Source: CAYTAU01 sp964442075 (GTDB taxonomy: Bacteria; Bacteroidota; Bacteroidia; Bacteroidales; CAYTAU01). Taken from it: a DNA stretch of 61,836 nt. The number at the start of each line of letters is the position of its first letter. Within the stretch, counting starts at the first letter, position 1. Under the pieces are notes generated by a model. The model saw only the letters and a program-made list of their open reading frames with translations. It did not search any database and had not been told where the DNA came from. Shown here piece after piece: positions 27,954 to 36,893 of this stretch. The stretch is from assembly GCA_964442075.1 (NCBI GenBank), contig CAYTWH010000019.1:1-61836 (forward strand), given 5' to 3'. The translations under genes were made by a program, and so were the position numbers.

Positions 27954-28947
27954 AATTAAATTACACATATTATTTTTATTAATAACTTTTATAATAAGTA
28001 TAAAATCTTATTCTCAAGATGCTCATTTCACACAATTTTATGCTACTCCATTATATACTTGTCCGGCATTTGCCGGTTCTGCAATTGGCACAAGAGCAAT
28101 CTTAAACTTTAGGGATCAGTGGCCTGCAATTCCAGGAGCTTTTGTAACAACAGCTTTTTCAATAGATCATTATTTACACAATATGAATAGTGGTATTGGG
28201 TTATTATTTTTTAGAGATAGAGCAGGTAGTGGCAGATTAGGAACAACTATTGTAAGTTTGCAATATACTTATGATATAAGAGTGAGTAGAATGATTCATG
28301 TTCGACCAGCCATTCAATTCTCTTATGGTCAAAGAAGTATTGATTTTTTCAAATTAAGATTTAATGACCAATTATATTATGAAATGGGTGCTTCAACTGA
28401 AGTTCCTACTTTTGAAAGTATTTCATACCCAGATTTAGGTATTGGGTTTCTTGCTTATTCAGAAATTTATTGGGGCGGCTTTTCTTATGATCACCTTACT
28501 GAACCAAATCATTCTTTAGTGGGTGGATATATAGTTTTGCAGAAAAAGTTTACAATGTTTGGGGGATATAAACATTTGTTGAGTGGAAGAATTGGAACAG
28601 ATAATGAGGAAAGCCTTACTGCAAATTTTTTATTTAGGTCGCAAAGTAAATATGACCAATTTGATTTAGGAGCATATTGGAATAGAAAACCACTAATAAT
28701 TGGTGTTTGGTACAGAGGAATACCTTTGTTTAAAGCATATAAAAGAGGATATCAAAACAATGATTCCTTTGCAGTGCTTGTTGGTTATCAATTAGATGAT
28801 GTTAAATTAGGATTAAGTTATGACTTTACTATATCAAGATTAGCATTGAATACAGGAGGAGCTATTGAAATATCAATTATTTATGAGTTTAATAAAACTT
28901 TAAAACGAAAACGAAAATCAATAATAATTCCATGTCCTAAATTTTAA
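27946..28947 (+). CDS. PorP/SprF family type IX secretion protein
   Basis: The 333-residue protein has a signal peptide and the family start D-A-H-F-T-Q-F-Y-A-T-P-L-Y-T-C-P-A-F-A-G, then N-F-R-D-Q-W-P-A-I-P-G and alternating beta-strands that end in aromatic residues, as in an outer membrane barrel. In Flavobacterium SprF is needed to export the type B cargo SprB, and the gene normally sits beside its cargo gene. Here it is the last gene of the operon behind the PKD protein, so it probably serves that protein. Its start overlaps the PD40 gene by 8 bases, and its stop overlaps the opposite-strand DUF2147 gene by 4 bases. Confidence 0.93.
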   Translation: MSKIKLHILFLLITFIISIKSYSQDAHFTQFYATPLYTCPAFAGSAIGTRAILNFRDQWPAIPGAFVTTAFSIDHYLHNMNSGIGLLFFRDRAGSGRLGTTIVSLQYTYDIRVSRMIHVRPAIQFSYGQRSIDFFKLRFNDQLYYEMGASTEVPTFESISYPDLGIGFLAYSEIYWGGFSYDHLTEPNHSLVGGYIVLQKKFTMFGGYKHLLSGRIGTDNEESLTANFLFRSQSKYDQFDLGAYWNRKPLIIGVWYRGIPLFKAYKRGYQNNDSFAVLVGYQLDDVKLGLSYDFTISRLALNTGGAIEISIIYEFNKTLKRKRKSIIIPCPKF

Positions 28948-29405
28948 TTTTCTTTTTTCTTTTTATACCTTACCCATGTGGAAGTTCTGCCAATAAGAGA
29001 AATTCCTATATAACCTCTTAAATCCATTATATCTTTAGTTCTAAGTTTAAGTGTACCGGAATATGTTTTACCCTTTTTTGGGTCATAAACTTTGCCATTT
29101 TCCCATTCCCCATCATCAAATTCAAAACTATACATAAATATCAAACCTTTAATTTTTCTTTTTTGTAATTTTTCATTTGGATTTTTATTATCTGTTTTTA
29201 CTTTTCCGTTTTCATCATTTGGTTCTTTAAGCCAAATCAATTTTCCATAATATTTATTTTCCTTTTTAAATATTTGAACAACACTTTCCCCTTCTTCGGT
29301 TATCCATTTTCCTAAAATATCATCCGTTTTGAAATCTTGTGCATCAAGTTTTGAAAAAGAAAAAACTAATAGCGTTATTAATATTGAGTATACAAAAGTT
29401 TTCAT
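28944..29405 (-). CDS. DUF2147 family exported protein
   Basis: It has a signal peptide (V-F-S-F-S-K-L-D-A-Q), then the family pattern D-D-I-L-G-K-W-I-T-E-E-G-E near residue 28, Y-Y-G-K-L-I-W-L-K-E-P, and the end R-G-Y-I-G-I-S-L-I-G-R-T-S-T-W. The length of 153 residues is normal. DUF2147 proteins are small periplasmic beta-barrel-like proteins of unknown function. It faces the T9SS operon tail to tail and is transcribed in the opposite direction, so a direct link is not implied. Confidence 0.88.
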   Translation of the reverse strand: MKTFVYSILITLLVFSFSKLDAQDFKTDDILGKWITEEGESVVQIFKKENKYYGKLIWLKEPNDENGKVKTDNKNPNEKLQKRKIKGLIFMYSFEFDDGEWENGKVYDPKKGKTYSGTLKLRTKDIMDLRGYIGISLIGRTSTWVRYKKKKEN

Positions 29406-29475
29406 TATTGTAATTTTAAAATAATTAGAACAAATCTATATAAATTATATTTTACAAAAATATAAAAATTTGCAT

Positions 29476-29512
29476 AAAAAAAACCGCTTGAAAAATCAAG
29501 CGGTTTTTTTTT
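29476..29512. terminator. Bidirectional terminator behind the ferredoxin gene
   Basis: aaaccgcttg (29481-29490) pairs perfectly with caagcggttt (29497-29506) around a 6-base loop, with A and T runs on the two sides. It ends the ferredoxin transcript on the minus strand. Confidence 0.9.
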
Positions 29513-29522
29513 AAAAATAAAT

Positions 29523-29690
29523 TTATTCAGGATGTATTGCCTCAACAGGACAAACATCAGCACAAGCTCCACAGTCAGTACAAGTTTCAGGGTCAATTTT
29601 ATAAATATCACCTTCAGAAATTGCCTCAACAGGACATTCGTCTATGCATGTACCACAAGCTGTACAATCATCATTAATTTTGTATGCCAT
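29523..29690 (-). CDS. 2[4Fe-4S] ferredoxin, 55 residues
   Basis: A short gene reading from the ATG at 29690 to the TAA at 29523. It has two cluster motifs, C-T-A-C-G-T-C-I-D-E-C-P and C-T-D-C-G-A-C-A-D-V-C-P, each C-x2-C-x2-C-x3-C-P followed by V-E-A-I, so it carries eight cysteines for two [4Fe-4S] clusters. It is a clostridial-type soluble electron carrier of the usual 55-residue size. Likely partners are pyruvate- or 2-oxoacid-ferredoxin oxidoreductases or hydrogenases, none of which is in the window; their use would indicate an anaerobic or microaerobic lifestyle. It stands alone with its own terminator. Confidence 0.95.
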   Translation of the reverse strand: MAYKINDDCTACGTCIDECPVEAISEGDIYKIDPETCTDCGACADVCPVEAIHPE

Positions 29691-29830
29691 AACAAATAAT
29701 TTAGTTTAAAAAACATTCAATTAATTTCGTCATAAAGGTAGTTAAGATTTGAAAAATGCAAAGAAAAAAGAAAAAAAATAAGCGAATTTAATAAAACACA
29801 GTTATTTAAGTTGTTATATTAAATTATTGA

Positions 29831-31999
29831 TTAATTACCCATATCAGATATGAATTTTATACGCAACATTCGTATTTCTTCTTCTGTATATTCTGTATCA
29901 TCGTCAAATTCTTCAAGAACTTCGTTTAAAGAATCAGTTTCAGATTCTTTAAAATATGCAGTAATTTCTTCTTGATGTTCTTCATCAATAGTTTCATTAA
30001 TAAAATAATTTATGTCAATTTTCGTTCCCGAATAAACAATAGATTCAAGCTCTTCTAGCAACTCAGGCATACTCATTCCCTTAGCTCTAGCAATTTCATC
30101 TAATGGGATTTTTCGGTCAACGCTTTTTATTATGAATACTTTATTCCCCGATTTATTAACTATTGATTTTACAATCATATCTTGAGGTCGTTCAATCTCA
30201 TTTTCTTCAACATAATTTTTAATAAGATCAATAAATCTCGAACCATATCTTATAGCTTTTCCCGCACCTACTCCTATAATATGTTTAAGTTCATCTATTG
30301 TTATTGGATATTGTATAGACATATCTTCTAATGATGGATCTTGAAAAATAACAAATGGTGGTAAATTTAGTTTTTTTGCAATTTCTTTTCTTAAATCTTT
30401 TAACATTGAAAATAATGTAGGGTCAAATGCACTTGTTCCGCTGTTATCCTCATTAAGATTCTCATAATCATGATCTTCTGTCAACATTAATGAAGCAGGT
30501 TTTTTAAGATATTGATGACCTTTTTCAGAAAGTTTTAATGTACCATAATTTTCAATATCTTTTAGTATTAATTTTGCTATAAGTGCTTGCCTTAAAACTG
30601 CGTTCCAGAATTTTTTATCTTTTTCTTTCCCTTCTCCAAAAATATCCAGTATATGATGTTTATATGATTTTACGTTAGATGTTGCGTTGCCTGCAATAAT
30701 ATTTGCAACATGTTCTGCTTTAAATTTTTCTTGAACGGCAAGAATTGTTTTTAATGAAAGTGATATATATGTTTTTCCTTCAAATTTCTTTTTTGGATTT
30801 AAGCAGTTATCACAATTATCGCAAGATTCCTTAAGAATTTCTCCAAAATAGTTTAATAATTGTTTAACTCGACAAACTGAAGATTCTGCATAAGAAACTG
30901 TTTCAAGTAATAGTTGTTTTCCTATTTCTTGTTCAGCAACAGGTTTTCCTTGCATGAATTTTTCAAGTTTTTGAATATCATTATAACTGTAAAAAGTAAT
31001 GCATTTCCCTTCTCCCCCATCTCTTCCGGCACGTCCCGTTTCCTGATAATAACCTTCTAAACTTTTCGGAATATCATAATGGATAACAAATCTAACATCA
31101 GGTTTATCTATTCCCATCCCAAAAGCAATTGTAGCGACAATTACATCAATATCTTCCAAAAGAAACATATCTTGATTTCTTGTTCTGGTTGCAGAATCCA
31201 TTCCTGCATGATATGGCAATGCTTTTATGTCATTAACAACAAGTACTTCTGCTAGTTCTTCAACTTTTTTTCTACTTAAACAATAAATAATTCCTGATTT
31301 CCCGTTGTTATTTTTTATAAATTTAATTATTTCTTTAGTAGCATTTATTTTAGGTCTAACTTCATAATAAAGATTTGGTCGGCGAAATGATGATTTAAAT
31401 ATTTTTGCATCAAGCATTCCTAGATTTTTTTGTATATCATCTTGTACTTTTGGTGTGGCTGTAGCCGTTAAAGCCATTAAAGGAGCAACACATATTTCAT
31501 TAATAATGGGACGTATTTTGCGGTATTCAGGTCTGAAATCATGACCCCATTCTGATATACAATGTGCTTCATCAACTGCATAAAAAGAAATATTGCATTT
31601 TTTTAAAAAGAGAATGTTTTCTTCTTTTGTTAATGATTCAGGAGCAACATACAATAATTTAGTTTTACCGGCAAGCACATCTTCTTTAACATTTATTATT
31701 TCTGCTTTTGATAAAGAAGAATTTAAAAAATGAGCAATTCCATCTTCAGCACTAAAACTTCTCATTGCATCAACTTGATTTTTCATTAAAGCAATTAGGG
31801 GAGAGATAATGATTGCAGTGCCTTCTTCTAAGATTGCAGGCAATTGGTAACATAAAGATTTTCCTCCACCTGTAGGCATTAATACAAACGAATTATTGCC
31901 AGCAAGTACATTTTTGATAATTTCTTCTTGTGCTCCTTTAAAACTATTAAACCCAAAAAACTTTTTTAAATGATCAATTAATATAATTTCTTCCGCCAT
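29831..31999 (-). CDS. recQ: ATP-dependent DNA helicase RecQ
   Basis: A 3'-to-5' DNA helicase for recombination and repair. From the ATG at 31999 (a TTG at 32008 would add three residues), Walker A is M-P-T-G-G-G-K-S near 42-49, then D-E-A-H-C-I-S-E-W-G-H and the motif VI region Y-Q-E-T-G-R-A-G-R-D-G. The zinc site of the RQC domain is C-R-V-K then C-D-N-C-D-N-C near 365-395. An HRDC domain (L-R-K-E-I-A-K-K-L-N to V-G-A-G-K-A) follows, and the acidic C-terminal tail is longer than in E. coli RecQ. It is divergent from kdsD. Confidence 0.95.
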   Translation of the reverse strand: MAEEIILIDHLKKFFGFNSFKGAQEEIIKNVLAGNNSFVLMPTGGGKSLCYQLPAILEEGTAIIISPLIALMKNQVDAMRSFSAEDGIAHFLNSSLSKAEIINVKEDVLAGKTKLLYVAPESLTKEENILFLKKCNISFYAVDEAHCISEWGHDFRPEYRKIRPIINEICVAPLMALTATATPKVQDDIQKNLGMLDAKIFKSSFRRPNLYYEVRPKINATKEIIKFIKNNNGKSGIIYCLSRKKVEELAEVLVVNDIKALPYHAGMDSATRTRNQDMFLLEDIDVIVATIAFGMGIDKPDVRFVIHYDIPKSLEGYYQETGRAGRDGGEGKCITFYSYNDIQKLEKFMQGKPVAEQEIGKQLLLETVSYAESSVCRVKQLLNYFGEILKESCDNCDNCLNPKKKFEGKTYISLSLKTILAVQEKFKAEHVANIIAGNATSNVKSYKHHILDIFGEGKEKDKKFWNAVLRQALIAKLILKDIENYGTLKLSEKGHQYLKKPASLMLTEDHDYENLNEDNSGTSAFDPTLFSMLKDLRKEIAKKLNLPPFVIFQDPSLEDMSIQYPITIDELKHIIGVGAGKAIRYGSRFIDLIKNYVEENEIERPQDMIVKSIVNKSGNKVFIIKSVDRKIPLDEIARAKGMSMPELLEELESIVYSGTKIDINYFINETIDEEHQEEITAYFKESETDSLNEVLEEFDDDTEYTEEEIRMLRIKFISDMGN

Positions 32000-32329
32000 A
32001 TCGAACAATTAGCTTAATATAAAAGCTGTAATTTTTTTTATTTAAATACTAAATATCTTATTTCAAAGTTAATACTTTTTAATTAAATATTAATATTGTT
32101 TTAAAAATACATTAGTTTTTTTTCAACATTAAAAATAATGAAAAAATAGAAATTAAACTATTGTTAATAACAATAATACCTTATACATATATTATTTTCT
32201 AAATATTTGGGGAAATAATATATTATTTTAATGATGAAATAGTATAACTTATTTTTTTCAATTAAATTTACAAAGTTTTAAAATCAATATTTGAATATTC
32301 AAATATAATTAATTAAAATTGAAAATAAA
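32000..32329. other. Very AT-rich divergent intergenic region (recQ / kdsD)
   Basis: About 330 bases made almost entirely of A and T runs. No reading frame, RNA or convincing promoter match was seen on either strand; promoters must be here because both flanking genes read outward. Confidence 0.45.
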
Positions 32330-33301
32330 TTGAGAACAAAAGAATATATTAAGGCATTAGCTGTTAAAACTATAGAGTCAGAAGCAATTTCAATTAAAAA
32401 TTTAGCAAAATTAGTAGATGATGATTTTTATAAATGTGTTGACTTAATTTATAATAGCTCAGGTAGAGTTATTATTACAGGCATTGGTAAAAGTGCTAAT
32501 ATTGCAAATAAAATTGTTGCTACATTAAATTCAACAGGAACACCTGCAATTTTCATGCATGCTGCTGATGCAATACATGGAGATCTTGGAATTATAAGAA
32601 ATGATGATGTTGTGATATGTATTTCAAAAAGTGGAAATACTCCTGAAATAAAAGTTTTAGTACCTTTAATTAAAAAGTTTGGAAATAAATTAATAGCATT
32701 GGTTTCTAATATCGAATCTTATCTTTCAAAAAATGCCGATATTGTATTAAATGCCAGTGTCGAAAAAGAAGCGTGCCCTATTAATCTTGCTCCAACTACT
32801 AGCACAACCGCACAATTGGTTGTGGGTGATGCCCTTGCTATATGCCTGTTGGACCATAGAGGTTTTACTATTGACGATTTTGCAAAATTTCATCCGGGTG
32901 GTATATTAGGAAAAAAATTGTATTCAAAAGTTGAAGACTTATTTGTTGATTTTAATGATGCTCCTAAAGTTTATATTGATGATACTTTGAAAACCGTTAT
33001 TTTGGAAATTTCTTCAAAACGTTTTGGTGCAACTGTAGTTATTAATAAAAACAATGAAATTTTGGGTGTTATTACTGATGGAGATTTAAGAAGAATGTTA
33101 GAAAATAATACCTCATTTAATAGCTTGACTGCCATAGACATTATGACGAAAAATCCAAAAGTCATTAAAAAAGAAGATTTGGCTATCAATGCATTTAATT
33201 TAATGAAAAATAATAATATTACACAGTTAATCGTTTCAGATGGTAATAAGTATATTGGAATGGTACATTTGCACGATATTATAAAAGAAGGAATTGTTTA
33301 A
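32330..33301 (+). CDS. kdsD: D-arabinose-5-phosphate isomerase (KpsF/GutQ family)
   Basis: It converts ribulose 5-phosphate to arabinose 5-phosphate, the first step toward Kdo of lipopolysaccharide. The SIS domain (about 30-180) has T-G-I-G-K-S-A-N-I-A-N-K and the sugar-phosphate loop C-I-S-K-S-G-N-T-P-E. Two CBS domains (about 200-323) contain G-V-I-T-D-G-D-L-R-R and G-M-V-H-L-H-D-I. The start is a TTG at 32330; no ATG lies close enough, and the usual N-terminal helix begins there. lptB follows 36 bases behind, so both genes serve outer membrane building. Confidence 0.93.
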   Translation: MRTKEYIKALAVKTIESEAISIKNLAKLVDDDFYKCVDLIYNSSGRVIITGIGKSANIANKIVATLNSTGTPAIFMHAADAIHGDLGIIRNDDVVICISKSGNTPEIKVLVPLIKKFGNKLIALVSNIESYLSKNADIVLNASVEKEACPINLAPTTSTTAQLVVGDALAICLLDHRGFTIDDFAKFHPGGILGKKLYSKVEDLFVDFNDAPKVYIDDTLKTVILEISSKRFGATVVINKNNEILGVITDGDLRRMLENNTSFNSLTAIDIMTKNPKVIKKEDLAINAFNLMKNNNITQLIVSDGNKYIGMVHLHDIIKEGIV

Positions 33302-33337
33302 ATATATGTATTTAATAACAAATTAAATTATTTTGAT

Positions 33338-34063
33338 GTGAAATTACATACAGAAAATGTAGTAAAGAAATATGGTAAAAGAACTGTAGTTAAAGGTGTT
33401 TCAATTGAAGTTGAACAAGGTGAAATAGTAGGACTTTTAGGACCAAATGGTGCCGGCAAAACAACTACTTTTTATATGATTGTAGGTCTTATAAAACCAA
33501 ACTCTGGAAAAATATTTTTAGATAATATTGAAATCACAAAAGAACCTGTATATAAAAGAGCACAAAAAGGTATAGGATATCTGGCTCAAGAAGCATCTGT
33601 TTTTAGAAGATTAAGTGTTGAGGATAATATTAAGGCTATACTGGAAATGTCTAAAATGTCAAAAAATGACCAAAATGAACGAGTAGAAGCCCTGTTAGAT
33701 GAATTTGGTTTGCAAAGAATAAGAAAAAGCAAAGGTATTCAGTTATCAGGTGGCGAAAGAAGAAGAACGGAAATAGCACGTGCTTTAGCAATAGATCCTA
33801 AATTTATTCTTTTAGACGAACCTTTTGCAGGAGTTGACCCAATTGCAGTTGAAGATATCCAGGAAATTGTATCAAAATTGAAAAAAAAGAATATTGGTAT
33901 TTTAATTACAGATCATAATGTTCACGAAACATTATCTATTACAGATAGAGCTTACTTGTTATTTGAGGGTGATATTTTAAAATCGGGAACTTCTTATGAC
34001 TTAGCAGAAGATGAGCATGTGAGAAGAATTTATCTTGGAAAAAATTTCGAATTAAGGCGATAA
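33338..34063 (+). CDS. lptB: LPS export ABC transporter ATP-binding protein
   Basis: The cytoplasmic ATPase that powers LPS extraction from the inner membrane through LptFGC. Walker A is G-P-N-G-A-G-K-T-T at residues 35-43, the signature is L-S-G-G-E-R-R-R near 137, and Walker B is F-I-L-L-D-E-P-F-A-G-V-D-P near 157. The H-loop is in I-T-D-H-N-V-H-E, typical of LptB. The length of 241 residues is normal. The start is a GTG at 33338; an overlapping ATG two bases earlier meets a stop at once. It is in one operon with kdsD. Confidence 0.95.
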   Translation: MKLHTENVVKKYGKRTVVKGVSIEVEQGEIVGLLGPNGAGKTTTFYMIVGLIKPNSGKIFLDNIEITKEPVYKRAQKGIGYLAQEASVFRRLSVEDNIKAILEMSKMSKNDQNERVEALLDEFGLQRIRKSKGIQLSGGERRRTEIARALAIDPKFILLDEPFAGVDPIAVEDIQEIVSKLKKKNIGILITDHNVHETLSITDRAYLLFEGDILKSGTSYDLAEDEHVRRIYLGKNFELRR

Positions 34064-34064
34064 A

Positions 34065-35492
34065 TCATCCTCTTGAACTAAGAATTTTAAAGAATTTCCT
34101 TTCAAAATCTTCATTAGGCGATGGTGCAGGAACCAAAATTATCTCTCCATACGGATCAATTAAAAAGTAGCTTGGATAAACAATAATATTATATTTTTTC
34201 AAAATTTCTGCTTTATCATTAATATGTAAAAATGTCCAGTTGTAATTGTTTTTTTCAATAATATCAATCATATTCTGCATTGTTCCATCGCAAAAAATTG
34301 TTACAATTTCAATATCTTTTTTATGCTTATCGTAAATATTTTTTAATAAACCTATTTCCTGTATGCTGGAAAAACTCCATGTCGAATAAAATGTAAGATA
34401 TAAATATTTTCCCCTAAAACTTTTTAGTGAAACAAATTCCTTGTCTTTATTCAATAATTCAAATTCAGGAGCTTTTTCGCCTCTGGCTAAGCGTTTTTGT
34501 GTTACTTTCTTTTTTATGTTTTCTGCAATGTGTTTATGTTCCGGTATTTTTGTTAAAATTATCATTGAATCCAAAGTTTGGAATAATTGTGGTTTCGGAA
34601 ACGATTTATATTCTCCAACATTTTTTGGAGAAAATGCATCGAGTAATCCTTTTAAAATTACCAACTCTTTTAAAGTATCATTCGATAATGAAATATTATT
34701 ATCTAAAGTTTTTTTAAGATGATAAATACTTTTGGCTCTGGCAATATCAGAAAAAATATTTTCACCATCCAGTGTTTGAGAGTAATAAGTAAAATAATTT
34801 TGATATAACAGATTAAACATAGTCATGTATGCAGTATTATTATACAGATATGCCTGATTTAAATAATATTCTTTTGTAACAAACTTTAAATCTCTTTCAT
34901 AAGCTATATACCTTAAATAGGCAAATTTATATTTCATATAATAGGAAAAGTATGTATTGTTAGCAAAAGAAAAATAATTTGACAGTTTAGTTATAAAGGT
35001 GTCAACTTTTGAATTATAGCCCTGATTATACAATATGTAAAATTTATCTTGAATGTAATTGTCATAGAAATAATCGAATTTTTTAATCAGGAAATTTAAT
35101 TCGTCTTTATTTGAATTATAAATACCAAGATATAATTCTGTTTCATTAAAATATGGGTTTAGACTATCACCAATATTCTTATCTTTTCTATCGGGTAATT
35201 TAATTTCATAAGATTTTTCGGGTTCAAAATATATCAGCCCTTTGTATATTCCCAGATAAACATATGCTAAGATTGTTTCTTTTAACTCAAAAGAACAGGA
35301 AAAATAACCCGAATCATTAACAACAGTTTTAACAAGTTCTTTTTCATTATTTGTTATAAGATCATCGAAAGTGTAAAAAACTAATGTGTCATTGGAATAT
35401 TGAGTAGAAACCCCACTTATTTTAACAGTTTGCGAAAATATGTTTAAGGATAATCCAAAAAAGAAAAATAGTATTAAGAAAATATATTTCAT
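34065..35492 (-). CDS. TlpA-like thioredoxin-fold protein lacking the CXXC site
   Basis: It has a signal peptide (I-F-L-I-L-F-F-F-F-G, then F-S-Q). Residues about 25-330 are a helical, Tyr-rich region as in DUF4369-type Bacteroidota proteins. The last 140 residues are a thioredoxin fold: A-P-E-F-E-L-L-N-K-D, L-K-S-F-R-G-K-Y-L-Y-L-T-F-Y, and P-S-Y-F-L-I-D-P-Y-G with the cis-proline. Where the family has W-C-x-x-C this protein reads S-T-W-S-F-S-S, so it cannot do disulfide exchange. It may bind partners instead. It follows coaD by one base, in an operon with the metal-receptor gene. Confidence 0.75.
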   Translation of the reverse strand: MKYIFLILFFFFGLSLNIFSQTVKISGVSTQYSNDTLVFYTFDDLITNNEKELVKTVVNDSGYFSCSFELKETILAYVYLGIYKGLIYFEPEKSYEIKLPDRKDKNIGDSLNPYFNETELYLGIYNSNKDELNFLIKKFDYFYDNYIQDKFYILYNQGYNSKVDTFITKLSNYFSFANNTYFSYYMKYKFAYLRYIAYERDLKFVTKEYYLNQAYLYNNTAYMTMFNLLYQNYFTYYSQTLDGENIFSDIARAKSIYHLKKTLDNNISLSNDTLKELVILKGLLDAFSPKNVGEYKSFPKPQLFQTLDSMIILTKIPEHKHIAENIKKKVTQKRLARGEKAPEFELLNKDKEFVSLKSFRGKYLYLTFYSTWSFSSIQEIGLLKNIYDKHKKDIEIVTIFCDGTMQNMIDIIEKNNYNWTFLHINDKAEILKKYNIIVYPSYFLIDPYGEIILVPAPSPNEDFERKFFKILSSRG

Positions 35493-35493
35493 T

Positions 35494-35952
35494 TTAAAGT
35501 TTTACTTCTTTTGGTACAAATTGACTTGCATCACCACCATTGCGTATTATATCTCTTATTATTGTGGAATTAACAGGAGTATGTTCAGGTGTTGTCAGTA
35601 GAAATATCGATTCAATATTTTTATCTAAATATTTATTGGTCTGTGCTATTGCTCTCTCGTATTCAAAATCGGCAGCAGTTCTAATACCTCTTAATATATA
35701 TTGTGCATTAACTTTTTTCACATAATCAACAGTTAGTCCTTCAAATTTATCAATTATAATTTTTGGTTCATTTTCAAATACAGCCTTGATCCAGTTTATC
35801 CTTTTTTCTAACGGAAAAAAGTCGGTTTTATTATTATTATATCCAATGGATATAATAATTTTATCGAACAATGGTAATGCTCTTTTAACTACTGATTCGT
35901 GTCCTATAGTAAAAGGATCGAATGAACCGGGAAATACAGCTATCTTTTCCAT
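35494..35952 (-). CDS. coaD: Phosphopantetheine adenylyltransferase
   Basis: It catalyses the fourth step of coenzyme A synthesis, joining AMP to 4'-phosphopantetheine. The nucleotidyltransferase motif is G-S-F-D-P-F-T-I-G-H at residues 9-18. Further family marks are Y-I-L-R-G-I-R-T-A-A-D-F-E-Y-E and the C-terminal N-S-T-I-I-R-D-I. The length of 152 residues is standard. It is the middle gene of a three-gene minus-strand group, with 22 bases to the gene before it and one base to the gene behind. Confidence 0.96.
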   Translation of the reverse strand: MEKIAVFPGSFDPFTIGHESVVKRALPLFDKIIISIGYNNNKTDFFPLEKRINWIKAVFENEPKIIIDKFEGLTVDYVKKVNAQYILRGIRTAADFEYERAIAQTNKYLDKNIESIFLLTTPEHTPVNSTIIRDIIRNGGDASQFVPKEVKL

Positions 35953-35974
35953 AATATATATTTTGATAACAAAA

Positions 35975-36790
35975 TTAACATAATTGTTTGAAATAATCAG
36001 CAGCTTTTAATATATGTGAACCATACCACGAAAACATTTCTCCATCAACTAATTTTATTTGAGTGTTTGGTAGCATTTTTTCAAACTCTTTTTTGTTTGT
36101 TTCCTTAAAATGATACGGCTCTGACGAAAGAAAAATAATATCGGGGCTACAAGATTTAATCTCTTCAATATCAATTATTGGATACCGTTTTAGTTTGTTT
36201 TTAAATATATTTTCAAATCCTGCTTTTATAAGCATATCATTAATAAAAGTATCTGTATTAATTGTCATAAACGGGTCTTTCCATATTATGTATGCTACTG
36301 TTTTTGGGAACAAACAGATATTTAAAGTCTTAAATTTTTCAACTATTTGCTTAATAAGGCTATTTGCATTTTCCTGTGTCCCTGTTATTTGCCCAATATC
36401 AAATATTAATTCAATAGCATCATTAAAACTCTTTATATCACTAACATTGCACTTGTATTTTTCAGAAAGTTTTTGAACTTCTTCTTTTGAGTTTTCTTCT
36501 TTATTAGCAAATATTAGATTCGGGTTTACTGTATCGATAATATTAAAATCAATGTTTTCTGTACCTCCAATAATAGTTTTATTTTGAACTTTATTTTTTG
36601 GATGAATACAATATTTTGTAATTCCTTTTATTTGCTCGTCTAGGCCTAAATCAAATAAAAGTTCTGTGATTGAGGGAACTAATGAGATAATTCGCTTTGG
36701 ATATTTTGCTGTTTCTTCCATCAAATTGATGTTATCAAGAATAAGGGTATTAATTATGTCAAAATTAAACAATATATTGTTATTGAACAT
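35975..36790 (-). CDS. BtuF-like helical-backbone metal-receptor family protein
   Basis: It shows Y-P-K-R-I-I-S-L-V-P-S-I-T-E-L-L-F-D-L-G-L, then G-I-T-K-Y-C-I-H-P and G-G-T-E-N-I-D, the pattern of cobalamin/iron-siderophore binding proteins of ABC importers. No convincing signal peptide is visible, as in some Bacteroidota members, and no permease or ATPase gene is adjacent. The ATG at 36790 is preferred because the residues before P-K-R still resemble the family; a TTG at 36829 and an ATG at 36721 are alternatives. The tail S-W-Y-G-S-H-I-L-K-A-A-D-Y-F is typical of the family. The substrate is unknown. Confidence 0.75.
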   Translation of the reverse strand: MFNNNILFNFDIINTLILDNINLMEETAKYPKRIISLVPSITELLFDLGLDEQIKGITKYCIHPKNKVQNKTIIGGTENIDFNIIDTVNPNLIFANKEENSKEEVQKLSEKYKCNVSDIKSFNDAIELIFDIGQITGTQENANSLIKQIVEKFKTLNICLFPKTVAYIIWKDPFMTINTDTFINDMLIKAGFENIFKNKLKRYPIIDIEEIKSCSPDIIFLSSEPYHFKETNKKEFEKMLPNTQIKLVDGEMFSWYGSHILKAADYFKQLC

Positions 36791-36893
36791 AAAATTAAAA
36801 AAAAATGATTTACACAATATATTATTCAAAAAAATACATTATATTTAACAGCAAAATAATATTAATTCTAACCATTATATAAAATACAATATT

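Noticed and set aside
29405..29629. 74-residue minus-strand frame overlapping the ferredoxin gene
   Set aside because: It lies in another frame over the eight-cysteine ferredoxin and its terminator and shows no protein-like pattern.
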